This document shows, in pieces, positions 28,174 through 35,936 of a stretch of 64,000 nt of DNA. The notes under the pieces are model-generated. The model did no database searches and was not told where the DNA came from. It was given only the letters and a program-made list of their open reading frames with translations. The position numbers and the translations under genes were made by a program. This stretch comes from Luteolibacter luteus (GTDB lineage Bacteria; Verrucomicrobiota; Verrucomicrobiia; Verrucomicrobiales; Akkermansiaceae). Position 1 is the first letter of the stretch; the number at the start of each line of letters is the position of its first letter. The stretch lies in the NCBI RefSeq assembly GCF_012913485.1, contig NZ_CP051774.1, forward strand, positions 4,402,001-4,466,000, in the 5' to 3' direction.

Positions 28174-28643
28174 TATTGGGCGCGCACGACGGTTCGGGAT
28201 TTCAGATAGGTGCGCCCCCCGACGGAGTAGCGGACCACGCTTTGAAGCTGCCAAACCTGCATGCCGGCCGGGTTGTTGGCCGTGTTGGCATTATTGGTAT
28301 CCGCACTGCGGGTGCGGCTCACGGTTCCCGTGATCTCACGACCACCGGGGAGCCTCCCGAAGACGACGGTGGTGGTGCTCACTGCCGGGGAGACAGGCCA
28401 GAGGGATTCGGCACTTGTGATGTCCTCGAAAGTCTGGCGTTGGGCCAAGGACTTCTCGTAGGTCAGATAGGCATCCGTGATCGCTTGCTGAAGAGTCCAC
28501 TGGCGAGGTGCCGTGATGTTCAGGGACATCTTGAGCATGGTCAGGCCCAAGACCGTGAGCATGGTCATGGCCATGGTGGCCTCGATCAAAACGGACCCGC
28601 GAGCACGAGGTCCGGGCTTGCGGGTGGCGCGGAAAAGCCGAAT
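28173..28643 (-). CDS. GspI-like pseudopilin (first gene of trio); start uncertain
   Basis: The prepilin cleavage site is clear: RKPGPRARG followed by SVLIEATMAMTMLTVLGL with Glu at +5, then an extracytoplasmic domain of about 120 residues ending SVGGRTYLKSRTVVRAQ. Size and position before the J- and K-like genes fit GspI. The start is unclear: the first ATG upstream in frame is at 28802, inside the divergent gene at 28653, and would give an abnormally long leader; an ATT at 28643 gives a normal 16-residue leader and is used here as a placeholder. GGAGG lies directly before that ATT. Confidence 0.65.
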   Translation of the reverse strand: MRLFRATRKPGPRARGSVLIEATMAMTMLTVLGLTMLKMSLNITAPRQWTLQQAITDAYLTYEKSLAQRQTFEDITSAESLWPVSPAVSTTTVVFGRLPGGREITGTVSRTRSADTNNANTANNPAGMQVWQLQSVVRYSVGGRTYLKSRTVVRAQ

Positions 28644-28652
28644 CCTCCGCCC

Positions 28653-29276
28653 GTGTTCACCGCCATCCGACGGCTTGCTGCGGCGCTTTTCTGCCTCTGG
28701 CTGGGTGCCAGCCACGTCCACGCCCAAGCTGTTCTGGAGCCGCCATTCGGCCTGCGCTGGGGCGATACTCCAGAAAAATTGATAACTTGGGCCTCGCGAC
28801 ATGCCTTGGACGTTAACATTTCGCTTCCAGGAGATCAACCAGCGCTTCGCATTGTAAAAATTTCCGCACGCAAGGGAAATCTCCCTGGCGCGGCAGCACA
28901 GGCGGTCGAAGGCCGTTTTCACACGGGGAGGTTGTTCGAAGTGACGGTTCATTACCGGGATTCTGAGGTGAGCGCGGATGAGATGGAGGCGCGGTTCAAC
29001 AAGCTGAAGCTGGAGCTAACGGGCGAGTATGGCACCTTGGCCGCCAACCGGCAGGACCGGACAATCAAGGATCACTTTGCCACCCGGAACCTGTCCTTCC
29101 ATCGTGAGCCGGTGAAGGGTCTCTTCCTGTTGTTGGCCTACTCGGAGGTTGAAGACCAATTGCGGAAGACTCGGGAGGCGACGTTCTCCCTCCTCTACCG
29201 GAATGACAACCTCAGGCAGGATCTGGAGAAGCTCTTGGCACCCCAGACTCCGGAGGCCGGAGCTGGGGGCAAGTGA
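28653..29276 (+). CDS. Secreted hypothetical protein (207 aa)
   Basis: Begins with GTG at 28653, giving a signal peptide (LAAALFCLWLGASHVHAQA) and the mature start VLEPPFGLRWGDTPEKLI, a pattern common to exported proteins whose first mature strand reads FGxxWG. The rest is mixed alpha/beta and ends with a Pro/Gly-rich tail. Family unknown. It diverges from the pseudopilin trio and converges on module gene X1, so it lies between the two exported systems. Confidence 0.65.
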   Translation: MFTAIRRLAAALFCLWLGASHVHAQAVLEPPFGLRWGDTPEKLITWASRHALDVNISLPGDQPALRIVKISARKGNLPGAAAQAVEGRFHTGRLFEVTVHYRDSEVSADEMEARFNKLKLELTGEYGTLAANRQDRTIKDHFATRNLSFHREPVKGLFLLLAYSEVEDQLRKTREATFSLLYRNDNLRQDLEKLLAPQTPEAGAGGK

Positions 29277-29333
29277 GAACGGGGAGTGTTGGTTCACGAG
29301 GGGGAGGGGGCTTGGCGTTTCGGGGTGGGAAGG

Positions 29334-30374
29334 CTATTCTTGGCTGGTGATGGATCCGTTGAAACGGATGGTGCGGTTGAGTTGGAAAGTGACGTAGGCG
29401 AGCCGATCGATGCCGAAAGGAGAGGTGTTGAGGACTTCCAAGGTCCATTGGCCGTCTCCTCCTTCGTCAAAAACACCGGTGAAATCGTCGATGATCAGGG
29501 TCTTGTCATCCGGCACGGCCTTGGTGTTGGTGTAAGAGACAGGGACATTGATGCCTTCCTTCCCCAGTGAGGGTGCACCCTTGTATACCTGAACGGTATT
29601 GGAGGAACCGGGGTAGATATCATTGAGCTGGACGGTGATCGTCGGCATCTTGAAGCGCACCAGCTGGTTGTTGGTGATGCCGGAGATGGTGCCGTCGGTG
29701 ACGGGCCAGATCTGGATGAATTTCGAGGCGAGTTGGGACTGGGGAGCCTGAAAGTCCTCCAATGAGAAAACGGAGACGCGTTCTTCTCCGCGTATCTTGG
29801 CCCGGTTCGTCCCGGGAATGTCCGTGATGGCAAACGTGATCTTGAACTTGCCGTTGTTTACGAGCGGCTGGCTACCGCGCAGGGTGGCCTGCGTGCGGTT
29901 GACATTCAAACCGTCTCCCTTCGTGCCGTATGACTGCACATGGTGCAGGAGATTCACCATGCGTGATGCTTCAGGCGCGTTGGGGTCGCTGCTCAAACCG
30001 TTGGTCTCGATCTCGACATAGAACGGCTTGTCCGCCCGGGTCCTGGGAATCGAGGTGTAGGTAGTGTCGTCGCTCCATACCTTGACCGAGGCCACCGGCA
30101 CGTAGGTGCTCACGAACTTGCTGTCCAGCAGGTAGGCGGTAGGTGGATTCGTGTTCTTCACGGTCCACAATTCGAAGCGGGCGCCACCTGGATCGATGGC
30201 CAAGGCCGAAGACTTGAGACCGGAAGCCGTCACGCTCATATCCCGCTCGGTGTGGGAGGGATACTGATGCTGGCGGACGAAGTTGGTGAAGGCGGTGCCA
30301 CTACCCTGTCCGGAAGAAAGGGCGGTGAGACAGAGGGTGCCGGCGAGCACCCAAGAAAGAGGAGATTTCTTCAT
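29334..30374 (-). CDS. Module protein X1: exported protein of unknown family
   Basis: 346 residues with a signal peptide (SWVLAGTLCLTALSSGQ) and a long beta-rich mature region. It is the diverged duplicate of X2 (31869-32897): shared blocks include AIDPGGARFELWTV/AINPGGAQFELWTV, IPRTRADKPF/IPRTRADRPF, HVQSYGT, NRTQATL, AKIRGEERVSVFSLEDFQAP, FIQIWP, FGIDRLAYVTFQLNRTIRFN and an identical C-terminus NGSITSQE. Its start overlaps the Y1 stop by four bases (ATGA). No cysteine pair, catalytic motif, TM helix or anchor is seen. Last gene of the second module in transcription order; surface or periplasmic location is inferred. Confidence 0.8.
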   Translation of the reverse strand: MKKSPLSWVLAGTLCLTALSSGQGSGTAFTNFVRQHQYPSHTERDMSVTASGLKSSALAIDPGGARFELWTVKNTNPPTAYLLDSKFVSTYVPVASVKVWSDDTTYTSIPRTRADKPFYVEIETNGLSSDPNAPEASRMVNLLHHVQSYGTKGDGLNVNRTQATLRGSQPLVNNGKFKITFAITDIPGTNRAKIRGEERVSVFSLEDFQAPQSQLASKFIQIWPVTDGTISGITNNQLVRFKMPTITVQLNDIYPGSSNTVQVYKGAPSLGKEGINVPVSYTNTKAVPDDKTLIIDDFTGVFDEGGDGQWTLEVLNTSPFGIDRLAYVTFQLNRTIRFNGSITSQE

Positions 30375-30955
30375 TTGGATGCTGCGTTCGGATTGGCTTC
30401 AGGGGCTTGGACGGGGAGGACCGAAATAGGGCACTCCTCGTAAACCGCGACGACGAGACGACTTTCTTTTTCGAAGGACTTCACCGTGGCTTCAGACAGC
30501 GGCATTTGGCCTTCCGCCTGCGGGCGCGAAACCGGAGAGGTGGTGACCCAATTGCGATTGGCTGCCAGGAAATCCGGCCAAGTGACGATCTTCGCTCCAT
30601 CCTGCATGCCGATGCGGGATGCCATGTTTTTCGGCACGTGGATCACGGCCCGCTTCGGCACCAGAGTGGCGATGCCATTGAAGCAAAGGATATCGGACCT
30701 GCTGATCAGGTCCTGTGGCTGATATGCCTTCGCAGGATCATTCTCCATCGGCGTGAATACCGGCTGGATTTTCTCCTGTTCGATCTGGCGGGTGCGGATC
30801 ACCAGATCATCGTGAGTGGCCGCATCACGCATGACCGGCTTGGCGGGAACGGTGCCGGTTTCAGGCGTTGCTTGTGGCTCCTGCTGTCCTGCTGAAAGCA
30901 AAGAAAGGGCGAGGGACGCGGCAAGCTGGCAGGTGAGAAAACGTGTGGTTTTCAT
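30371..30955 (-). CDS. Module protein Y1: exported protein of unknown family
   Basis: 194 residues with a signal peptide ending near LLSAGQ. The core resembles Y2 (32894-33508): DILCFNGIATLVPKRAVIH against DFLAFNGKMTLVPKMAILH, then PKNMASR/PPNMVDR, FLAANRNWVTT/FYAVNRAWITT, SRPQAEGQMPLSEATVKSFEK and a closing VVAVYEECPISVLP/VVAVFKGGPISVLP. The tail is Pro/Ala-rich. Its stop overlaps the X1 start, and it begins 14 bases after Z1. No enzymatic motif is visible. Confidence 0.78.
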   Translation of the reverse strand: MKTTRFLTCQLAASLALSLLSAGQQEPQATPETGTVPAKPVMRDAATHDDLVIRTRQIEQEKIQPVFTPMENDPAKAYQPQDLISRSDILCFNGIATLVPKRAVIHVPKNMASRIGMQDGAKIVTWPDFLAANRNWVTTSPVSRPQAEGQMPLSEATVKSFEKESRLVVAVYEECPISVLPVQAPEANPNAASK

Positions 30956-30969
30956 GGCTGTCAGAGGTC

Positions 30970-31707
30970 TCAGGGCTTGCGGAAGGTCACGAGCAAGACC
31001 ATGTCCTGAAGGTCATAGCCTTGATCGGTGATCTGAGCGTCCGTATGGGTGAGTTCCATGAAGACGATGACGTCCATGGGGCCGATCTTCACTTTGCCGC
31101 TCGCATCGAGGTAAGGCTTGATGAAGCTCTCAAGCGTGGGTGCGGTGTGAAGGGGATAGGTGGTTGGTGGGACATCACCATTGACCAGAGTGCGCACGTT
31201 CTTGGTGCCGCTCTGGGAGGTGAAGTAGGGACCCCACTGGTTGTTGTAGTAATACTTGCCGCCGAAGCGCAGCTTCTTGTCCTTGGCCACCGTTTTGGTC
31301 CACACGATGCTGCTCGGGCGGACGTCGGTGTTCTTGCCGTAGAAAATCTGGGTGTAGGAGCCGTTGTCGTATTTGACCTCGGCGCGAGTCGGCACGAACT
31401 GCATGTTGCTGCCGTTGGTGTTGGCGACGGTTACACCGGCGCCCAGAACGCGGATGTCGCAAATGAGGGATTCCTTCGGTGTCACGGTATTGTCGTCCAC
31501 GTCCACGTAGTCCTGGACGATGGAGGGATACGTGATTCCCCAAGTCAGCGTGGGGTAAACCCCGGGCTGCACGACGGTGGGGTTGGCGGTGAGCCAGCCC
31601 ACCGGAATGGTCGGTTCGTTGTTGGCTTGCGCGAACAGCGTGCCCGGCGAGGCGGCGCTGATAGCGAGGACGACTGCCGCGAAGGCAGATGTTCGGGTGT
31701 ATGTCAT
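30970..31707 (-). CDS. Module protein Z1: exported protein of unknown family
   Basis: 245 residues with a signal peptide (AVVLAISAASPGTLFAQA). The mature part begins PTIPVGWLTANPTVVQPG and continues YPTLTWGITYPS, matching Z2 (ALPVGTMTAFPTLVQTG; HPTLTWNIMHPS). Other shared blocks: YDNGSYTQIFYG/LNGGSYQQLFYG, LVNGDVPPT/LVNGELLPT, FIKPYLDASGKVKIGPMDV/YLKPYLDANNRVKIGPLSV and DLQDMVLLVTF/DYQDQVALVTF. It is the first gene of its module. The repeated PxVG..P...TG..PTLTW opening looks like an Ig-like strand pair, but no family is recognised. Confidence 0.8.
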   Translation of the reverse strand: MTYTRTSAFAAVVLAISAASPGTLFAQANNEPTIPVGWLTANPTVVQPGVYPTLTWGITYPSIVQDYVDVDDNTVTPKESLICDIRVLGAGVTVANTNGSNMQFVPTRAEVKYDNGSYTQIFYGKNTDVRPSSIVWTKTVAKDKKLRFGGKYYYNNQWGPYFTSQSGTKNVRTLVNGDVPPTTYPLHTAPTLESFIKPYLDASGKVKIGPMDVIVFMELTHTDAQITDQGYDLQDMVLLVTFRKP

Positions 31708-31868
31708 GGTGTGTCGGGGTGGGAACTAGAACGCCTGATTCCACCGTCCTTCCGGAGCTCCCGGGCATCTGGCGAATGCCTGGGCGGAGAGGGGGTGGTT
31801 GATCAGGTGTTCGGGACAGGCACGTCCTCACCGGGTTGCGGTGAGGTGTGGCTCATACAGCCAGGGCG
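31708..31868 (-). promoter_or_regulatory. Spacer between the duplicated modules with a 7-bp hairpin
   Basis: 161 bases between the Z1 start and X2 stop. CCTCACC (31826-31832) and GGTGAGG (31840-31846) form a stem with a 7-base loop, lacking a T-tract. The bases before Z1 share GTGTCGGGGTGGG (31711-31723) with 34681-34693, near the stop-side spacer of the other module. A promoter for Z1-Y1-X1 is expected here but no clear hexamers are seen. Confidence 0.4.
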
Positions 31869-32897
31869 TCACTCCTGGCTGGTTATCGAGCCATTGAATT
31901 CGATCGTGCGATCGAGCATGAAGGAAACATAAGCGAGGCGATCGAGGCCGAAGGGTGTTTTGGTAACAATCTCCATCGTCCAGCGGCCGTCCGCATCAAA
32001 AACCTCATCATAGTCGGTCAGATGAAGGACCCGGCTCTGGGGCACGGTGTCATTCACGACCAGGGACGATCCGGGGACGATCGCGCCAGTCTTGCCGAGC
32101 ACGGGGAGGCCCTTGTAGACCTGCGCGTAAGTGTGGCTATCGGGGTAGAGGTCGTTCAGGGTCAGATTGATCTCGGGCAGCTTGAAGCGGATGAGCTCGT
32201 TGTTGCTGACGCCTTGGATGGCGGCATCGGCGAGCGGCCAGATCTGGATGAACTGCGAGCCGAGCTGGGATGCCGGTGCTTGGTAATCTTCGAGCGAGAA
32301 GACCGAGAAGCGTTCTTCACCACGGACCTTGGCGCGGTTTCCACCGGGAATGGAGGTGATCGCGTAGCTGATCGTGGAAGTGGCGTTTTGCTCCATGTAG
32401 CTCTGGCTTTCCAAGGTTGCCTGCGTGCGGTTGATGCCGACGCCGGTGCCGCCGGTACCATAGGACTGCACGTGACGCAGGAACTTCACCTTGGTAGCGG
32501 CTTCCGGGGCTTCGGGATTGCCGATCGTGAGGCCGTCCACTAGGACTTCCACGGTGAAGGGTCGGTCGGCACGGGTCCGTGGGATGACGTCGTAAGGATC
32601 TTCCGAAGTGATCTTGACGTTACCCACGGGGACGTAGGCACCCACGTAGCGGGAATCGAGCTTGTAGTCTTGCGCCGTCACGTTGTTGACGGTCCATAGC
32701 TCGAATTGGGCTCCGCCCGGGTTGATGGCCAAGTGAGACTGGTCTTGCCCGGAGGCATTGACCGGCATGTCCCACTTCACGTTGGTGGGCAGCTGCTTCT
32801 GGCGGATGAAGTTGGTGTAATTGGCAGAGGTGGACTGAGCTCCAGCCGTCGAAAGCACGGCGAGCGAAAGCCCGAAGATGATAGAAGATGCATTCAT
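31869..32897 (-). CDS. Module protein X2: exported protein of unknown family
   Basis: 342 residues with a signal peptide (IIFGLSLAVLSTAGAQS), co-linear with X1 over its whole length and ending with the same NGSITSQE. Distinct to this copy are a Gly-rich patch (TGGTGVGINRTQ) and EVFDADGRWTMEIVTKTPFG near the C-terminus. The start overlaps the Y2 stop by four bases, exactly as in the other module. No anchor or catalytic motif is seen; function unknown. Confidence 0.8.
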   Translation of the reverse strand: MNASSIIFGLSLAVLSTAGAQSTSANYTNFIRQKQLPTNVKWDMPVNASGQDQSHLAINPGGAQFELWTVNNVTAQDYKLDSRYVGAYVPVGNVKITSEDPYDVIPRTRADRPFTVEVLVDGLTIGNPEAPEAATKVKFLRHVQSYGTGGTGVGINRTQATLESQSYMEQNATSTISYAITSIPGGNRAKVRGEERFSVFSLEDYQAPASQLGSQFIQIWPLADAAIQGVSNNELIRFKLPEINLTLNDLYPDSHTYAQVYKGLPVLGKTGAIVPGSSLVVNDTVPQSRVLHLTDYDEVFDADGRWTMEIVTKTPFGLDRLAYVSFMLDRTIEFNGSITSQE

Positions 32898-33508
32898 GGC
32901 TTCTGAGGGGCGGAAGGGTTAGGTTTTGCGGTGGTGTTGGCACCGGCAGGAGCCTTGTCACCGGCGGTGACCATTTCTCTCGGCTGGGGTTTGGGCGGCA
33001 GCACCGAGATCGGGCCGCCTTTGAAGACAGCCACTACCAAGGTGGTGCTCTTGTCGAAGCGCTTCACCACGTCTTCAGGAAAGGGCTGGTTGCCTTCCGC
33101 TTGGGCGCGGGTGACTTCATAGGTGGTGATCCAGGCTCGGTTCACGGCATAGAAGTCGCCGAAGGGCATCAACTGATTGCCGGAGACGAATTTCACGCGG
33201 TCCACCATGTTCGGGGGCGTGTGAAGGATCGCCATCTTCGGGACCAAGGTCATCTTGCCGTTGAAGGCGAGGAAGTCGGAGTCCTTTACAAGGCTATCTC
33301 CACTGCTGGCCTTTGCCGGATCGGGGCCCTCGGAAGGCCGGAGCTTGACGAGGGTTTTCTGTGCTTCGTTGTTCGCCACCTTCAGTTGCTCGGCGAGCTG
33401 CTCCGAAGTGGGGGAATCCCGCATCTCCGTCTGCTGCGCGGCGAGCGGCTGAGCGGCAAGGGCGAGGAGCGTGACTCCCAAGGCGCTGGAAATCGTTTTC
33501 AAGGTCAT
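32894..33508 (-). CDS. Module protein Y2: exported protein of unknown family
   Basis: 204 residues, signal peptide (VTLLALAAQPLAAQ), then a helical stretch (TSEQLAEQLKVANNEAQKTL) and the core shared with Y1. The C-terminus is a low-complexity tail rich in Pro, Ala and Lys (KPNPSAPQKP). It starts 23 bases after Z2 and is coupled to X2. The conserved PISVLP near the end is the best family mark. Confidence 0.78.
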   Translation of the reverse strand: MTLKTISSALGVTLLALAAQPLAAQQTEMRDSPTSEQLAEQLKVANNEAQKTLVKLRPSEGPDPAKASSGDSLVKDSDFLAFNGKMTLVPKMAILHTPPNMVDRVKFVSGNQLMPFGDFYAVNRAWITTYEVTRAQAEGNQPFPEDVVKRFDKSTTLVVAVFKGGPISVLPPKPQPREMVTAGDKAPAGANTTAKPNPSAPQKP

Positions 33509-33531
33509 CTCGATAGGAGGTGAAACTTGGG

Positions 33532-34440
33532 TTAGCGGGCTTCGTCGTCGTAGCCGCCGGAAGGATCGACCGCGCCGTTAGGTCCGCCCTTGCCGTTGCC
33601 AGGGTTCGAAGAGTCGACGCCGTCGAGGTTGTTGCCGTGCCCGTTGTTGGGGTGCTTGCGGCTGAAGGTCACGAGGGCGACTTGGTCCTGATAGTCGAAG
33701 CAGGAGCTATTGTAGTTCGTGGAACCCAGTTCCATTAGCACCAGGACGCTGAGCGGTCCGATCTTCACGCGATTGTTCGCGTCCAGATAGGGCTTCAGGT
33801 AGTTGGCCATGGTGCCCTGGCTGATCATCTTCGAGGCGGTCGGGAGAAGCTCTCCGTTGACCAGGGAGATCACCTGCATGTTGGCGCTGCGGGTGGTGAA
33901 GAGAGGACTCCACGAAGTCCCGGTCACGTAGCGGCCCGCCAAGTTCACGGTGTTGTAGGCGCTCACCTTCTTCACATAGAGGCGTTGGGAGGAATTCACC
34001 GCGCTCTGCGTGCCGTAGAAGAGTTGCTGGTAGCTCCCGCCATTCAGGCTCAGGCGCAGGTCGCTCGGCGGGACCGTGGTGCCAGCCTGGCAGGCGGTCG
34101 GGCCGGTGCCGACGATCTGCACGGTGACGTAGAGGTCTTGGGTGGGGATGATCGTCCCCGGAGGGTTGATGACCGCAGCGGTTTCGGTGCCGTCGCCACC
34201 TCCGCCGCCATTGCCGTTTCCGCCTCCGCCGAGAGCACCCGTGACTTTCGACGGGTGCATGATGTTCCAAGTCAGGGTGGGGTGGGTGCCCGTCTGGACG
34301 AGGGTGGGGAAGGCGGTCATCGTGCCCACGGGCAGGGCGGGGTCGGCTTCCGGGCTATCGGCGCCGTTTGCGATTCCGGAAAAAAGGGCGGACGCCCCGG
34401 ACACAGCTACCGCAAGGGTAGCCCAAAGGCTGGTTTTCAT
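33532..34440 (-). CDS. Module protein Z2: exported protein with Gly/Asn-rich insert and tail
   Basis: 302 residues, about 57 longer than Z1. The extra length comes from a Gly/Asn insert (about residues 69-85, GALGGGGNGNGGGGGDG) after the PTLTW block and a Gly/Asn/Asp-rich C-terminal tail (from about 264: NNGHGNNLDGVDSSNPGN). It has a signal peptide (about 1-26) and two cysteines that could pair. Flexible Gly-rich segments are common in surface-exposed proteins. First gene of its module, followed by Y2 and X2. Confidence 0.8.
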   Translation of the reverse strand: MKTSLWATLAVAVSGASALFSGIANGADSPEADPALPVGTMTAFPTLVQTGTHPTLTWNIMHPSKVTGALGGGGNGNGGGGGDGTETAAVINPPGTIIPTQDLYVTVQIVGTGPTACQAGTTVPPSDLRLSLNGGSYQQLFYGTQSAVNSSQRLYVKKVSAYNTVNLAGRYVTGTSWSPLFTTRSANMQVISLVNGELLPTASKMISQGTMANYLKPYLDANNRVKIGPLSVLVLMELGSTNYNSSCFDYQDQVALVTFSRKHPNNGHGNNLDGVDSSNPGNGKGGPNGAVDPSGGYDDEAR

Positions 34441-34738
34441 GGCTGGTTTCGGGTGGACAGGTGTGGCGTTGAATCCGCCTTCCTTTACCTCGAAGCCGTG
34501 GGACTTGCTTGGAGAGGAGGGGACCCGGCAGGGGTGCCGGGCATGGATCGGCCTAGAAATGGCCCAGCCATGCCCGCTCGGGACAGAGTCCCCCGCCGGG
34601 TCTCCGGAGAAACGAGCGGGACATCGGCTCTCCGGACAAATTCAGGTTATGTAAGGGTGGACGATTGCTCGTCCGGGTGTGTGTCGGGGTGGGTGCGGGA
34701 ACAGCAATTGTCAGTTGCCAATCGGAAAATCTTTTTGC

Positions 34739-35530
34739 TCAGCGTCCGGGGAGGCCGCCGTCCCAGCCGGACCAAGGCCCGGGCGGGACGTCGCGTGCTT
34801 CGACGAAGCGCCATTGGACGCGTTCGCCACTCTGGAAGCCGAGGAAATCGCGGACGGCAGGACTGAAGTCGATGCCCGCCGCATTGTTGCGGTTCGAGCG
34901 CGGGCCTTCATTGCCGAAAACATATTGCCAGTGGTCCACCTCGAAGGGACCCACGTCTTCCCACTGCGCGTAGCAAACCTTGCCTTCGCGGTGGATGGCC
35001 ACCCAGCGGCCCTTGCAGACCGATATCCCTTCGCCGCGATAGTCGCGCCAGAACCAGGGGATCACTTCGGAGGCTTCCGGGCGGTGCCGGCCGTCCTTGC
35101 CGATGTCGTTGTAGGGGAGGGCGATGTAGAAAGGATTCTGCTTCGGGACGAAGCCGGCCGGGAAGTAGCCGCTGCGGCGTTCCGGGTGATCATAGCCGCC
35201 GAAATTTGCCTGCCAGTTCATGTCCCAGGCGCTGGCCGTGTTGGGGACCGGGTTGTTCTGGGTCGGGAGTTCTCCCACCCAGAAGACGGTGCCAACCACG
35301 TTGCTGCGCCAGCCGCGGAACAGGCGAATGGATGCCGCTGATTCTTCGACGACCAAACGGGCGCGGTCAGGTGCCCCGAAGGGGTCGCTAAGTCCCGGCA
35401 GGGCCTCGCGCCGGTTGTCCAGCAGCTCGCGATGCATCTCTTCCAACCGGTCTCCGAGCAAAGACGCCCCGAGCGTCACCGAGCAAAATGCCGGTGCTAG
35501 CAAAACGAGAATGGAGCAGGGCAGCTTCAC
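34739..35530 (-). CDS. Secreted double-psi beta-barrel (RlpA-like) protein
   Basis: 263 residues with a GTG start and signal peptide (LVLLAPAFCSVTLGA). The C-terminal half resembles a double-psi beta-barrel: VAIHREGKVCYAQWEDVGPF, then AGIDFSPAVRDFLGF and VQWRFVEA, comparable to the DRGPF ... IDLS.AA..LG ... V.V.. pattern of RlpA and expansin-like proteins. Some RlpA proteins are peptidoglycan lytic transglycosylases; others only bind. The first part (FWVGELPTQNNPVPNTASAW, FYIALPYNDIG) has no parallel I know. It lies upstream of the Z2-Y2-X2 module on the same strand with 298 bases between. Confidence 0.6.
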   Translation of the reverse strand: MKLPCSILVLLAPAFCSVTLGASLLGDRLEEMHRELLDNRREALPGLSDPFGAPDRARLVVEESAASIRLFRGWRSNVVGTVFWVGELPTQNNPVPNTASAWDMNWQANFGGYDHPERRSGYFPAGFVPKQNPFYIALPYNDIGKDGRHRPEASEVIPWFWRDYRGEGISVCKGRWVAIHREGKVCYAQWEDVGPFEVDHWQYVFGNEGPRSNRNNAAGIDFSPAVRDFLGFQSGERVQWRFVEARDVPPGPWSGWDGGLPGR

Positions 35531-35936
35531 GAACGTTTTTCAAAAAATCACGGCTGGGAGTGACTCTTCGCCAGACAGTATGGACTATCAGGAGATTCAA
35601 ACAAGAAATTTCTAACGAAAATTTGAACATCCGGATGACTTCGTTGTCTAAGCGGGTTTCCTATTCGTATTTTCTTGGCAGTTAGTCGTTTCCAGCGCCC
35701 ATGGTCGCGGCCCAAAGCGGAAGAAAGCGTGCCGAAAAAGTCGCAAAATCGGCCATTAAAAGTCCCGTCCCAACGTCATTCCCCCGTCCTGCTGAAAAAA
35801 GCGGAGACGGGGAAATGGCGCGGAACGATCGAACTCATGGACGTCGATAACAAAGCAGGGCGAGGACGTCGGAACAATGAAATTTTTATCCTTTCTGACC
35901 TAAAGGAGGCCTAAATAGTTCGCATCCAGAGAGTTT
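35531..35936. other. 406-base intergenic stretch, AT-richer than surroundings
   Basis: Lies between the start of the RlpA-like gene and the end of mutL. It has A/T tracts and a TAAAGGAGGCC sequence near 35900 on the + strand with no start codon at the right distance. A 79-codon open frame here (35675-35914) starts with TTG and looks like chance. Promoter elements for the RlpA-like gene are expected here but not clear. Confidence 0.4.

Larger units (their letters stand above)
29334..34440 (-). repeat. Tandem duplication of a three-gene exported module (Z-Y-X, Z-Y-X)
   Basis: Transcription order is Z2-Y2-X2 then Z1-Y1-X1. Gene order, orientation, short Z-Y spacing (23 and 14 bases) and the four-base Y-X overlap are the same in both copies. 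Protein copies are clearly homologous but well diverged, so the duplication is old and both copies stay open with no frameshift, implying selection on both. Confidence 0.85.

Noticed and set aside
35675..35914. 79-codon frame in the gap upstream of the RlpA-like gene
   Set aside because: TTG start, no ribosome site, basic low-complexity product, composition unlike neighbouring genes.
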